A DNA stretch of 52,807 bases from Clostridium sp. CAG:138 (GTDB lineage Bacteria; Bacillota; Clostridia; Christensenellales; CAG-138): contig FR879680.1 of the NCBI GenBank assembly GCA_000435055.1, forward strand, positions 67,024 through 119,830, read 5' to 3'. This document shows, piece after piece, positions 43,458 to 52,776 of the stretch. The translations under genes and the position numbers were made by a program. Under the pieces are notes generated by a model. It was given only the letters and a program-made list of their open reading frames with translations. It had not been told where the DNA came from and searched no databases. How positions within the stretch are numbered: the stretch's first letter is position 1; every line of letters begins with the position of its first letter.

Positions 43458-46067
43458 TTATCGGCGGTCTTCCGGTGTATCGGAATTTTCCGCCGTATCG
43501 GAGGGTGCTGTTTCAGCGGAGTCTGCATTGTCATTGGCATTTGAGATTTCGCCGTCGGACTCTTCCCCGCCCTTCTGCGGTTCGTCATCGTTATGCGGCG
43601 CAAGCGCAACGCTTGCAACCCTGTGCCCCTCGTCGATTTTCATCAGTCGAACGCCCTGCGTGTTGCGGGAAATGACGGAAATCGTGTCAACGGGAACGCG
43701 AATGACAACGCCGTCATCACGGATAAGCATCAGATCCTCATTGCCTTCGGAAACTTTGAGGCAAACAAGCTTGCCGGTTTTTTCGGTGATATTCATTGCA
43801 ATAATGCCCTTGCCGGCGCGGCCCTGAACGCGGTAGGCGTCCTCTTCCGTGCGCTTGCCCATGCCGTTTTCGGTGATGGCAATGACGCAGCTGCCGGGTT
43901 TGACCATGGACATATCAACAACGCAGTCGCCCTCGGAGAGTTTGATGGCACGAACGCCGGAGGCATTTCTGCCCATTGAGCGAACATCCTGCTCGCTGAA
44001 ACGGATGCTCATTCCGTCCCGTGTGCCGATAATGAACTCATCATCGCCTGCGGAGAGCGCAACGCTGATAAGCTCGTCGCCCTCGCGGAGGTTTTGAGCA
44101 ATCAAGCCGCCCTTGCGAATGTTTGAAAAATCGGAGAGCGGGGTTTTTTTGATAACACCCTGCCGTGTGCAAAGAACGAGATAGCCGCCCTCGGTTTGCC
44201 TGCCGATGGGGAATGCGGCGGTAACGAACTCGCCCGTCTGCAATTGCAGCAGGTTGACTATGGGCGTGCCCTTTGCGGTGCGGCTTGCCTCCGGAATGGA
44301 ATAGCATTTAATGCGGAAAGCGCGGCCCTTGTTTGTGAAGAACATGATATAGGAATGCGTGCTTGTGACGAAAATATCCTCAAGGAAATCCTCTTCACGG
44401 GTTGCTCCCGCACTGATGCCGACGCCGCCTCTGCGCTGCGTGCGATAGGTTGCTTCCGCAATGCGCTTGATGTAGCCGTGATGGGTGCAGGTAACAACCA
44501 TGTCTTCTTCCTGGATGATGTCATCCATATCGATGTCTTCAACGATCTTTGTGATTTCGGTGCGGCGCGGATCGGCAAAGCGGCGCCGAATCTCGAGCAT
44601 TTCATCTTTAACAACGCCCATAAGTTTGCCTTCGTCCGCAAGCAGGGAAGCAAGGTATTCAACCGTGCGCTTAAGCTCGCCGTACTCGGCTTCCAACTTT
44701 TCGCGCTCAAGCCCCGTCAACCTTTGCAGCCGCATGTCAAGTATCGCCTGCGCCTGCCGTTCACTGAAACCGAAACGCGCAATCAGCCTTTCCTTTGCTT
44801 CTGCGCCGTTTGCACTGGCTTTGATGATGGCAATGACTTCGTCAATATTGTCGAGTGCGATCATAAGGCCTTCCAAGATGTGCAGCCTTTCGCGGGCTTT
44901 GTCAAGGTCAAACTGTGTGCGGCGGGTGACAACATCCTTTTGATGCGCAATGTAGTGATAAAGCATTTCGCGAAGGTTGAGCACCTTGGGTTCGCCGTTC
45001 ACAAGCGCGATCATGATAACGCCGAAAGTATCCTGAAGCTGAGTGTGCTTATACAGATTGTTCAGCACAACGTTTGCATTGACATCCTTTTTAAGCTCGA
45101 TAACAATGCGCATTCCCGCGCGGGAGCTTTCGTCGCGAAGGTCGGAAATGCCGTCCACGCGCTTCTCGTGAACAAGCTCCGCAATTTTTTCAACAAGCTT
45201 TGCTTTGTTGACCTGATACGGAATTTCCGTGACGATGATTCGTGAACGATCGGCCTTGCATTGCTCGATCTCGCTCTTTGCGCGAACAAGGATCTTTCCC
45301 CTGCCTGTAAAATATGCATGGCGAATGCCGACATCGCCCATGATGACGCCGCCGGTCGGAAAGTCCGGGCCGGGGATATAGTTCATCAGCTCGTCGATCG
45401 TGATATCGGGATTGTCAATCATTGCGGCACAGGCATCGACAGCCTCGCCGAGATTATGCGGCGGAATGTTTGTTGCCATGCCGACAGCAATGCCGTTTGA
45501 GCCGTTCACAAGAAGGTTCGGGTATCTTGCGGGCAATACCGCGGGCTGCATCAGCGTTTCGTCAAAATTCGGGTAAAAATCAACCGTGTTCTTGTCAAGA
45601 TCGCGGAGCATTTCGAGAGTGAGCCTGCTCATGCGCGCTTCGGTATAACGCATTGCAGCGGCGGGGTCGCCGTCAACGCTGCCGAAATTGCCGTGACCTT
45701 CAACAAGGGGGTAACGAGTGGAGAAGGGCTGGGCAAGGCGCACCATTGCATCGTAAACCGCCGTATCGCCGTGCGGATGGTATTTGCCGAGAACGTCGCC
45801 GACAAGGCGCGCACTCTTTCTGAAGGGCTTGTCGGGCTGCATACTCAGCTCGTCCATTGCGTAAAGAATGCGCCTGTGAACGGGTTTCAGCCCATCGCGC
45901 ACATCGGGAAGCGCACGGCTGATGATAACAGCCATTGCGTATGATATAAAGCTGCGCTTCATTTCACCCACAAGGTTTATGGGCAATATTCTGCCGCCTT
46001 CAACATCGGTCGGCAGCTCGTTTGTTCCGAGCATTTCAAGATTGGGTCTTTTTTTGTTTTCGTCCAT
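43458..46067 (-). CDS. gyrA: DNA gyrase subunit A
   Basis: The breakage-reunion subunit of gyrase, which introduces negative supercoils. SYAMAVIISRALPDVRDGLK and PVHRRILYAMDEL are near the N-terminus. The catalytic tyrosine is Y141 in AAMRYTEARMS. The C-terminal DNA-wrapping domain contains TQRRGGVGISA (the GyrA-box region). It has 869 residues from ATG 46067 (AGGAGAAA upstream). An Asp/Glu/Asn-rich tail of about 45 residues follows the last blade, a common regulatory feature. The frame extension upstream of 46067 is non-coding. It lies 149 bp after gyrB. Confidence 0.96.
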   Translation of the reverse strand: MDENKKRPNLEMLGTNELPTDVEGGRILPINLVGEMKRSFISYAMAVIISRALPDVRDGLKPVHRRILYAMDELSMQPDKPFRKSARLVGDVLGKYHPHGDTAVYDAMVRLAQPFSTRYPLVEGHGNFGSVDGDPAAAMRYTEARMSRLTLEMLRDLDKNTVDFYPNFDETLMQPAVLPARYPNLLVNGSNGIAVGMATNIPPHNLGEAVDACAAMIDNPDITIDELMNYIPGPDFPTGGVIMGDVGIRHAYFTGRGKILVRAKSEIEQCKADRSRIIVTEIPYQVNKAKLVEKIAELVHEKRVDGISDLRDESSRAGMRIVIELKKDVNANVVLNNLYKHTQLQDTFGVIMIALVNGEPKVLNLREMLYHYIAHQKDVVTRRTQFDLDKARERLHILEGLMIALDNIDEVIAIIKASANGAEAKERLIARFGFSERQAQAILDMRLQRLTGLEREKLEAEYGELKRTVEYLASLLADEGKLMGVVKDEMLEIRRRFADPRRTEITKIVEDIDMDDIIQEEDMVVTCTHHGYIKRIAEATYRTQRRGGVGISAGATREEDFLEDIFVTSTHSYIMFFTNKGRAFRIKCYSIPEASRTAKGTPIVNLLQLQTGEFVTAAFPIGRQTEGGYLVLCTRQGVIKKTPLSDFSNIRKGGLIAQNLREGDELISVALSAGDDEFIIGTRDGMSIRFSEQDVRSMGRNASGVRAIKLSEGDCVVDMSMVKPGSCVIAITENGMGKRTEEDAYRVQGRAGKGIIAMNITEKTGKLVCLKVSEGNEDLMLIRDDGVVIRVPVDTISVISRNTQGVRLMKIDEGHRVASVALAPHNDDEPQKGGEESDGEISNANDNADSAETAPSDTAENSDTPEDRR

Positions 46068-46081
46068 TATTTCTCCTGCAT

Positions 46082-46123
46082 GAAAGGTGCGGAGCCTGCC
46101 GCAGTCGGTGCATCGCACCTTTC
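46082..46123 (-). other. Hairpin in the gyrB-gyrA gap
   Basis: GAAAGGTGCG and CGCACCTTTC form a perfect 10-bp stem with a 22-nt loop, 15 bp before the gyrA start on the minus strand. It could be a processing or attenuation structure between the two gyrase genes. No U-run suggests termination. Confidence 0.4.
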
Positions 46124-46216
46124 GTCGGTCGTCAAGTCATTGAATCGTGTTAATAATTTCGGATTGCAGAGCTCAAAGCTCTTAATCTGCCGTTTGAAAA
46201 TTGAAACGTTTCCGAA

Positions 46217-48139
46217 TCAAACATCAAGGTCGGCAACGAGCTTGCTGTTCTGCTCAATAAATTCGCGGCGCGGTTCAACCCTGTCGCCCATCAAAAGGGT
46301 GAAAGTTTCGTCCGCAAGCATTGCATCGTCCATTGTGACGCGAAGCATAATGCGGTTTGCGGGATCCATTGTCGTGTCCCAAAGCTGTTCGGGGTTCATT
46401 TCGCCCAAACCTTTATAGCGTTGGATGTAGATTTTATCCCTGCCGATTTCGTCAAGAGTTTTGTTCAGCTCTTCGTCCGAATAGACATAGCGTTCCGTAT
46501 TGCCCTTTTTGATGAGATAGAGCGGGGGCTGGGCAATGTAAACATAGCCGCGCTCTATCATCGGCCGCATGTGCCGATAGAAGAACGTCAGCAGCAGCGT
46601 GCGAATATGGCTTCCGTCAACATCGGCATCGGTCATGCAGATGATTTTGTGATAGCGGAGCTTGGTTTCGTCAAAATCCGCATCCATGCCCGCACCGAAC
46701 GCGGTTATCATGCATTTGATTTCCGCATTGCCGAGAATTTTGTCCAAACGGGTTTTTTCAACGTTCAGAATCTTTCCGCGCAGCGGAAGGATGGCCTGAA
46801 AATGCCTGTCGCGTCCTTCCTTGGCGGAACCGCCTGCGGAGTCGCCCTCAACGATGAACAGTTCGCATTTTGAAGGATCTTTTTCGGAGCAGTCAGCAAG
46901 TTTGCCGGGCAGTGCGGCGGAATCCAAAACGGACTTGCGTCTGGTCAGCTCGCGTGCCTTGCGCGCCGCTTCCCTTGCGCGGCTTGCACTGAGGCATTTG
47001 TCGAGAATAAGCTTTGCCTGCGCCGGGTTCTCTTCAAGATAGGTCGTCATGCCGGCCGTCACGGCGTTGTCAACAAGGGTTCTTATGAAGGCATTGCCGA
47101 GTTTTGTTTTTGTCTGCCCTTCAAACTGCGGCTCTGTCAGCTTAACGCTGATGATAGCGCTCAAACCTTCGCGGATGTCGTCTCCGGTCAGGTTCTGGTC
47201 GCTGTCTTTAAGGATTTTAAACTTTCGGGCGTAGTCATTGATGACCCTTGTCATTGCCGCACGGAAACCCGCAAGGTGGCTGCCGCCCTCGATGGTGTTG
47301 ATGTTGTTGGCATAGGTAAAAACATTTTCGCTGTAGCCGTCGTTGTATTGCAGCGCAACTTCAACGCTTGCCGTTTCAAGCGGATTATCGTTCTTTACAG
47401 CGGAAAAATAAATCGGGTCGGGGTGCAGAACCTCTTTGTTTTTGTTGATATAGCGAACGTATTCAACAACCCCGCCTTCGTAGTGGAAGCTGTCCCGCAC
47501 GGGCGGGTCGCAGCGTTCATCCGTCACGATGATGCGCACGCCGCCGTTTAGGAACGCAAGCTCGCGCAGCCGTCGAACAAGGATATCGTATTCATAGTTC
47601 ACTTCGTCAAAAATTTCTTCGTCGGGAACAAAATGAATCGTTGTGCCGTGCTCGTCCGCTCCGCAGTCGCCCACGATTTCAACCTCCGTAGCCTTTATGC
47701 CGCGGCGGCAGATCTGCCGGTAAATATGCCCGTCCCGACGCACCTCGGCGGTAAGCTCCGTGCTCAATGCGTTAACAACGGAAAGACCGACACCGTGAAG
47801 GCCGCCTGAGACCTTATAGCCGCTGCCGCCGAATTTGCCGCCCGCATGAAGCATTGTGAGTGCGACTTCAAGCGCGGATTTGCCGGTTTTGGGGTGAATA
47901 TCAACGGGAATGCCCCTGCCGTTGTCAACAACGGTAATGGAGTTGTCCGCATGAATGGTAACATAAATATGAGTGCAGAATCCCGCCATTGCTTCATCGA
48001 TGGAGTTATCGACGATTTCATAAACAAGGTGGTGCAGGCCTCTTGAATCGGTTGAACCGATATACATGCCCGGGCGGCGGCGAACGGCCTCCAAGCCTTC
48101 AAGCACCTGTATTTGCGAAGCGTTATAAGTCGTTTCCAT
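46217..48139 (-). CDS. gyrB: DNA gyrase subunit B
   Basis: The ATPase and TOPRIM subunit of gyrase. The GHKL ATPase shows RRRPGMYIGSTDSRGLHHLV, EIVDNSIDEAMAG and GGLHGVGLSVVNAL. The TOPRIM part has FIVEGDSAGGSAKEGRDR and DADVDGSHIRTLLLTFFYRH. The C-terminus shows RYKGLGEMNPEQLWDTTM. It has 640 residues, complete. An AAAGGAAA sequence precedes the ATG at some distance. It lies in the standard order recF-gyrB-gyrA. Confidence 0.97.
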   Translation of the reverse strand: METTYNASQIQVLEGLEAVRRRPGMYIGSTDSRGLHHLVYEIVDNSIDEAMAGFCTHIYVTIHADNSITVVDNGRGIPVDIHPKTGKSALEVALTMLHAGGKFGGSGYKVSGGLHGVGLSVVNALSTELTAEVRRDGHIYRQICRRGIKATEVEIVGDCGADEHGTTIHFVPDEEIFDEVNYEYDILVRRLRELAFLNGGVRIIVTDERCDPPVRDSFHYEGGVVEYVRYINKNKEVLHPDPIYFSAVKNDNPLETASVEVALQYNDGYSENVFTYANNINTIEGGSHLAGFRAAMTRVINDYARKFKILKDSDQNLTGDDIREGLSAIISVKLTEPQFEGQTKTKLGNAFIRTLVDNAVTAGMTTYLEENPAQAKLILDKCLSASRAREAARKARELTRRKSVLDSAALPGKLADCSEKDPSKCELFIVEGDSAGGSAKEGRDRHFQAILPLRGKILNVEKTRLDKILGNAEIKCMITAFGAGMDADFDETKLRYHKIICMTDADVDGSHIRTLLLTFFYRHMRPMIERGYVYIAQPPLYLIKKGNTERYVYSDEELNKTLDEIGRDKIYIQRYKGLGEMNPEQLWDTTMDPANRIMLRVTMDDAMLADETFTLLMGDRVEPRREFIEQNSKLVADLDV

Positions 48140-48314
48140 TTTTAAAACTATTTCCTTTCAGAGTAAAACCCGCGGCATTTTTGAAAAACCGCCGCCTGCG
48201 GAGCCCTGTCCGCCGGGATTTTTATGTCGGGCTGTTTTGGGGAGAACGCCGACCGTATGATTTAAAACAACCACAAAACGGCGTTTGTTTATACAATGTT
48301 AAATCAACACAGAA

Positions 48315-49442
48315 TCAATTTTCTGCTGACAGAATTTTTTTGAGTTTGCCGCCGCTGCATTCAAACACCGTCATGTTCGGCACCTGTTCAAGGCCGTCGA
48401 GAGTTGTGGATGTTAAAAAGCATTGGCAATCAAATGCGCTTGAAAGCAGCTCTCGCTGCCTGTCGCCGTCCAGTTCGCTCAGAACATCGTCCAAAAGCAG
48501 AACCGGCGCCTCGCCCCGAACGCGGCGCATAAGCGCAAGCTCGCTCAGTTTAAGGCTCAATGCTGCCGTGCGCTGCTGCCCCTGAGAACCGAAAACGCGG
48601 ACATCGCGCCCGTTAAGCAGAATGCCGATGTCGTCCCGGTGCGGCCCCTTGGTTGTGCAGCCGCGGCGGATATCCTCCGCCCGTGCCTTGCAGAGTGCAT
48701 CCCCGAGTGCGGCGCGCGCGCCGTCGCCCTCGAAGGGAACGGAGGGTTTGTAGTAGGTAAAAAGCTCTTCCGGTTCATGCCCGACAGAGGAATTGCCCGT
48801 GATGCTGCGGTTCAGATCCCGCGCAGCGGTGCTGAGCCTGTCAAGAAAATCGCGGCGAAGCAGCATGACCGAACCGCCGAGCTCCGCAAGCTTATCGTCC
48901 CACATGTCGAGAAGTTCAATGTTCGGTTCGAACGGAAAACTTGTTTTCAAAAGCGCGGTGCGCTGCTTGAGGGCGGCATTATATTGCTGCAAACGGTAAA
49001 AATATGCAGGTCGAAGCTGGCAAAGCTCCATGTCCATAAAGCGGCGGCGGGTTTCGGGAGAGTCCTTGACGAGGGAGAGATCCTCGGGTGAAAACATTAC
49101 GGCGTTCAGAACGCCCATAAGCTCGCCCATGCGTCTGATGCGCTGCCCATCGATAAAAACCTGTTTCGGTGCGCCGGAAAACAGCTTGAGTTCAATGCTG
49201 TGCTTCCCCGTTGCACTCACAAGCTCAATGCCCGCATATGCCTTGTCGGAAAGGGAGTTGATAAGTTCCGCATCGCGGCGCGTTCGGTGGCTCCTGCCCA
49301 ACGCAGCAAGGAAAACGGATTCCAGAATGTTCGTCTTGCCCGCCGCATTTGCGCCCACAATGACGTTAAGCCCCTTTGCAGGCTCAAACCGCAGCTCCGT
49401 ATAACTTCTGAAACAATAAAGTCTTACGGCGGTGATGTACAC
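48315..49442 (-). CDS. recF: DNA replication and repair protein RecF
   Basis: An SMC-like ATPase that helps load RecA at gaps. It starts YITAVRLYCFRSYTELRFEP. Walker A is VIVGANAAGKTNILE, the signature is FGSQGQQRTAALSLKLSEL, and Walker B is VLLLDDVLSELD. I use GTG 49442 with CGGAGGC upstream, giving 375 residues; the longer frame reads through repeats and promoter. A small S4/YaaA gene that often precedes recF is missing. It is followed by gyrB after 175 bp. Confidence 0.95.
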   Translation of the reverse strand: MYITAVRLYCFRSYTELRFEPAKGLNVIVGANAAGKTNILESVFLAALGRSHRTRRDAELINSLSDKAYAGIELVSATGKHSIELKLFSGAPKQVFIDGQRIRRMGELMGVLNAVMFSPEDLSLVKDSPETRRRFMDMELCQLRPAYFYRLQQYNAALKQRTALLKTSFPFEPNIELLDMWDDKLAELGGSVMLLRRDFLDRLSTAARDLNRSITGNSSVGHEPEELFTYYKPSVPFEGDGARAALGDALCKARAEDIRRGCTTKGPHRDDIGILLNGRDVRVFGSQGQQRTAALSLKLSELALMRRVRGEAPVLLLDDVLSELDGDRQRELLSSAFDCQCFLTSTTLDGLEQVPNMTVFECSGGKLKKILSAEN

Positions 49443-49490
49443 GCAAAGCCTCCGCCCTGCCGCATTATGCGGCATTATTACCTTCGTTCT

Positions 49491-49519
49491 ATTATACCAT
49501 ATTTTAAGGAGTTCGGCAA
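49491..49519 (-). promoter_or_regulatory. Promoter of recF
   Basis: On the minus strand: TTGCCG (49519-49514), a 17-bp spacer and a perfect TATAAT (49496-49491). The leader also holds the palindrome CCGCATTATGCGG (49460-49472), just before the recF ribosome binding site. Confidence 0.75.
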
Positions 49520-49621
49520 GCCCGAAAGGCGCATTTAAAGGTACATTTATATAGGTAGGAGAAATGAGGAATTGGGAGCGGAGAGCGGAGTGTGGAAAGT
49601 TAAGAGCGGAGTTTGGAGAGT

Positions 49622-49788
49622 GGAGAGTGGAGCTGAAGGCACTCGTTTGCCTCCCCTGCAAGGGGAGGGGGACCGCAGAGCGGTGGAGGGGTTTTGATTA
49701 AGGGTGTGGAGAGTGGAGTTGAAGGCACTCGTTTGCCTCCCCTGCAAGGGGAGGGGGACCGCAGAGCGGTGGAGGGGTTTTGATTAAG
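49622..49788 (+). repeat. Two 81-bp direct repeats with paired hairpins
   Basis: Units at 49622-49702 and 49708-49788 are nearly identical. Each has a CCTCCCCT-GCA-AGGGGAGG hairpin, then ACCGC-AGA-GCGGT, then GGAGGGGTTTTGATTAAG. They are embedded in GGAGAGTGGAG-type purine repeats (49560-49640 and 49788-49815). Similar short hairpin elements are dispersed in gut Clostridia genomes, probably non-coding mobile or REP-like units. The rest of the recF-to-49947 gap is accounted for by these and the elements below. Confidence 0.85.
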
Positions 49789-49821
49789 AGTGCGGAGAGC
49801 GGAGAGTGAAGAACGATGTAC

Positions 49822-49892
49822 ATTTCTAATTGCTAATTTCTAATTGCTGATTTCTAATTGCTGATTTCTAATTGACAACGTCAATTAGAAAT
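49822..49892. repeat. 14-bp tandem repeats ending in a 12-bp palindrome
   Basis: Four units of ATTTCTAATTGCT-A/G at 49822-49877, the last variant ending GACA. The fourth unit is the left arm of the perfect inverted repeat ATTTCTAATTGA / TCAATTAGAAAT (49864-49875 and 49881-49892, 5-nt loop). The palindrome overlaps the promoter below. Confidence 0.85.
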
Positions 49893-49900
49893 GATACAAT
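49872..49900 (+). promoter_or_regulatory. Palindrome-covered promoter of the 298-residue gene
   Basis: A perfect TTGACA (49872-49877), a 17-bp spacer and TACAAT (49895-49900). The 12-bp palindrome (49864-49892) spans the -35 and the spacer, as an operator would. The start codon is 47 bp downstream. Confidence 0.7.
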
Positions 49901-49946
49901 ACTTATTGCCGACTGAGGCCGAGTATATTCCTTTCGGAGGAAAACC

Positions 49947-50843
49947 ATGAAAAAAAGCGTAAAGATTATCGGCATTGTTGTTTGTGTCGCAATTCTTGCG
50001 GCGGCGGTTGTGGGAGTTGCTTCGCGTGCAGTGCGTGCGGAGGACGGCAGGCGCATCCGCAAGGCGTTCAACGAATATGCCGAGCGTGTGGTACGGCTGC
50101 GTGCAAGCGGCGAATTTGAGGATTCCGACGACGATCCCGCTCTTTCCGACTGGTTCACCGCACCCGAGGGCTTCCTGCCCGTAAAGGACGGAAACGTGTA
50201 TAAAAGCGTTATCAACCCTTACGACACGCCCGAGGAGTGGGATCTGCTTGAAGATGCGATAGAAATGCGGGAGGTTTCCCAATTGCCGGAAACTGCGCGG
50301 AATGCAACAACGGCGGAGCTTGTGCTGTACTGCATGAACTATAACCTGTTTGATGATATGTTCGTTTACGAATCAATGCTGGAAGGATTCGACGTTGTCA
50401 AACAGGATTATGACGGACTTCAGCTGCTTGCCGCGCGAGAGGATGCGGGAACGGTTCTTGTCAATCTCTACAAGGCATACAAGCTCAACGATCAGAGCCA
50501 ACTCGACAGATATGCCTGCCTGAGGTTGGACTATCTTGAAACAATGCTTGCACAGCCGGAGATTCTTGCAAAGCTCACCGATGAACAGTGCCGCGAGCTT
50601 GCGGCCGAATGCTACAACAAGGCAACGCAGATAATGAACGCACGGAACGACGAATACGGCATCACCCAGGCGCTTTATCTCGGCCTGAAGAGCCTTATGC
50701 GGGCGGATCCGGAATTTGCGCGCATTGTCAACGGTTCCGACGGCGCAAGAACTTTTGCCGAAACCGGCGTTCTTGTCCCGCGCAAAATAAGCGATGCGGA
50801 TCTCGGAGCAATGGCTGCAAGGGTACGGCTTGTGATTGGATGA
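49947..50843 (+). CDS. Exported or membrane-anchored helical protein, function unknown
   Basis: 298 residues. A KKSVK start and a hydrophobic segment (residues about 6-26, ending VVGVASRAVRA) give a signal or anchor. The rest is acidic and mostly helical, with regular repeats such as YNLFDDMFVYESMLEGFDVV, LVNLYKAYKLNDQSQLDRYA and EQCRELAAECYNKATQIMNA, resembling a TPR-like helical solenoid. No catalytic motif is seen. The ribosome binding site is CGGAGGA. The palindromic promoter upstream suggests regulated expression. I do not recognise the family. Confidence 0.75.
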   Translation: MKKSVKIIGIVVCVAILAAAVVGVASRAVRAEDGRRIRKAFNEYAERVVRLRASGEFEDSDDDPALSDWFTAPEGFLPVKDGNVYKSVINPYDTPEEWDLLEDAIEMREVSQLPETARNATTAELVLYCMNYNLFDDMFVYESMLEGFDVVKQDYDGLQLLAAREDAGTVLVNLYKAYKLNDQSQLDRYACLRLDYLETMLAQPEILAKLTDEQCRELAAECYNKATQIMNARNDEYGITQALYLGLKSLMRADPEFARIVNGSDGARTFAETGVLVPRKISDADLGAMAARVRLVIG

Positions 50844-50915
50844 ACACTGATTCACCTTGACTGAAATTTACTGAGAAAAAGAAGAGAAGAAACGTTGATG
50901 CGGAATGCGGAATGC

Positions 50916-50932
50916 ATGTGCTGACCTCACCA
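50916..50932 (+). repeat. Left copy of a 17-bp inverted repeat flanking the lipoprotein gene
   Basis: ATGTGCTGACCTCACCA here is the exact reverse complement of 52777-52793. The two copies enclose 1.84 kb containing only the lipoprotein gene. The left copy is preceded by a short tandem TGCGGAATGCGGAATGC. Confidence 0.85.
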
Positions 50933-51007
50933 GAAAGGCTGTTTTGATTTGCACTATGAATAACTCATTTAATGTGTTATAATTCAGTTATTAAGGAGGC
51001 GATAATC

Positions 51008-52693
51008 ATGAAAAGAGTCCTTTCGAGCATTTTGATTCTTGTTATTTTACTTACTGCTGTAGCTTGTCCGCGAGTAGACTCGGTGAATAGTAATTATACA
51101 CCCAACCCTACGACCGGCAGCAACTCTTCAGCTGAAAAGATTCAAATTAATCATTCGGTAGCGGAAGCGATAGCAACTGTTTCTAGTTTAGAATCGAATA
51201 ACGGAACTATCAGTGAAGAGAATGCCCAAGATGCTATTAATACAGTTTTCTCAGAAGCAGTATCAATAGAAACGCTTACTGACTGTTCCAAAGATGAATA
51301 CGGCGTATACATGCAGACTGCGACAGGATTGGATTATGTTTATTGCCCTCAAATAGATGGAATGGATTCGGGCAATGGTGATTTGGAAATAATAACTCTT
51401 GCCCCCTTTGACGGAGAGAATCGTGAAATAGCCTATAATAACGGGCTTGACCATGATTTGGATGCGTTGGATGACGTTGCATCAGCTCTTGAAACATATG
51501 ATGCTGATTGGCATTTCGGTTATGACGCAAATTTAGATGACGGTGAAGTGACACTTGATAGAATACTGTCGCTTAACAACTATAGTGTGATTCTGTGGCA
51601 CGGTCATGGCGGGTATACGAAGAAAAGCGGATATTTTCTTTGCACAAACATTCTATGGAATACCGAGCTAGAGGAAAGATATGCATTGACCAAAGAAACT
51701 GCATTTGTTTACAACGGAAAATACATAGGTCTTCGTCCTGCGTTTTTTGAAAAGTCTTTTCCTGATAATGCATTTGACAATGCTTTTGTTTATATTGCCA
51801 CCTGCCTATCAGGCAAGGAGACAAGTATGGCTGATGCATTTATCCGAAAAGGCGCTGCAGTAGTATTCGTAAACTCTGAAACCATTGACCGTGGTTATAA
51901 TCTTGATATGATGCATTTGATTTCAGAGTCTTTCCTTGTTGGTCCTTCTGGGTCGATTACTCGCAAAGCGATAGATGAACTAGGTTCTCACTATAGCTTT
52001 AATACTGCGGAAAACTGGTCTATTGAAGATTCATTGACATTAGCGAAGGCCAAGTATGGCAGCAAAGATCCTAACAGACTGATTAATGCTGCAAAAGTCT
52101 ATTATGTTAGCAGAAATGGCGAATCATATGGATTGAGTCACAATAAATGGATGAACGGGTTCGGAAGAGTAACTGATGGCATTTATCATGGTCAGTTTAG
52201 CTGGGAAGCAAATAATTGTTTTGCGAATGGTGAAGACCGTGCTGTACTGACACTAAGTATACCAAAGGATTCGCAATGGATTATAGAAAACGATTATCAT
52301 GGTGAATTGTTGGTTGAAAGCAAAACCATCATGGATGAAGATGAACCGGTATTTGCATCGTGGCATGTGACAGTAGACAGGGTTGCATATGAAAATGGAG
52401 AATACTGCTTGTACACCAGAAGCGTATACAATGGTGAAGTTTTAGTGTTCAGAGAATCTGACAACACCTATTATGTCATGACTGAAACGGTCATACCATT
52501 TACTGAATCGGCTCAGGTGACTGATCATGCCATTTGCATAGATTATCTCTACGATAACAGTAAAAGCCCAAATGTCTTTTCGTGGAGAGATCTGGGGGCA
52601 TACTACAATAATAATTTCTGCTATGATGTATGGGCTTATATCACGGTGGTAAACGGCAAAATAACGGCAATGGAGTTTGAGTATTCACCGTGA
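51008..52693 (+). CDS. Lipoprotein with a clan-CD-like (caspase/gingipain/CHAT) His-Cys peptidase signature
   Basis: 561 residues from ATG 51008 (AAGGAGGCG upstream). The signal SILILVILLTAVAC ends in a probable lipobox cysteine (C20), followed by a Ser/Asn/Thr-rich linker, so the protein is surface-anchored. The central domain has SVILWHGHGGY (H198, H200), then 66 residues later FVYIATCLSG (C266) and MADAFIRKGAAVVFV. This is the order 'H-G after a strand, then A/T-C after a strand' of clan-CD cysteine peptidases. The C-terminal 170 residues look like a beta-rich accessory domain. The substrate is unknown. A TATAAT at 50978-50983 lies upstream. Codon use is A/T-richer than its neighbours. Confidence 0.72.
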   Translation: MKRVLSSILILVILLTAVACPRVDSVNSNYTPNPTTGSNSSAEKIQINHSVAEAIATVSSLESNNGTISEENAQDAINTVFSEAVSIETLTDCSKDEYGVYMQTATGLDYVYCPQIDGMDSGNGDLEIITLAPFDGENREIAYNNGLDHDLDALDDVASALETYDADWHFGYDANLDDGEVTLDRILSLNNYSVILWHGHGGYTKKSGYFLCTNILWNTELEERYALTKETAFVYNGKYIGLRPAFFEKSFPDNAFDNAFVYIATCLSGKETSMADAFIRKGAAVVFVNSETIDRGYNLDMMHLISESFLVGPSGSITRKAIDELGSHYSFNTAENWSIEDSLTLAKAKYGSKDPNRLINAAKVYYVSRNGESYGLSHNKWMNGFGRVTDGIYHGQFSWEANNCFANGEDRAVLTLSIPKDSQWIIENDYHGELLVESKTIMDEDEPVFASWHVTVDRVAYENGEYCLYTRSVYNGEVLVFRESDNTYYVMTETVIPFTESAQVTDHAICIDYLYDNSKSPNVFSWRDLGAYYNNNFCYDVWAYITVVNGKITAMEFEYSP

Positions 52694-52776
52694 TGGCTCC
52701 TTGCGACTCCAGAGAGAATGATTCTGCGACGAATGTTTACAATTGACAGTAGATATTTGTGCTACGATAGAGTTAA

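Noticed and set aside
44196..45245. 349-residue plus-strand ORF opposite gyrA
   Set aside because: It is antisense to the conserved gyrase A core; a long shadow frame caused by codon bias.
49443..49661. N-terminal extension of RecF
   Set aside because: The extra residues are translated from low-complexity repeats and the recF promoter. GTG 49442 has a good ribosome binding site and matches family length.
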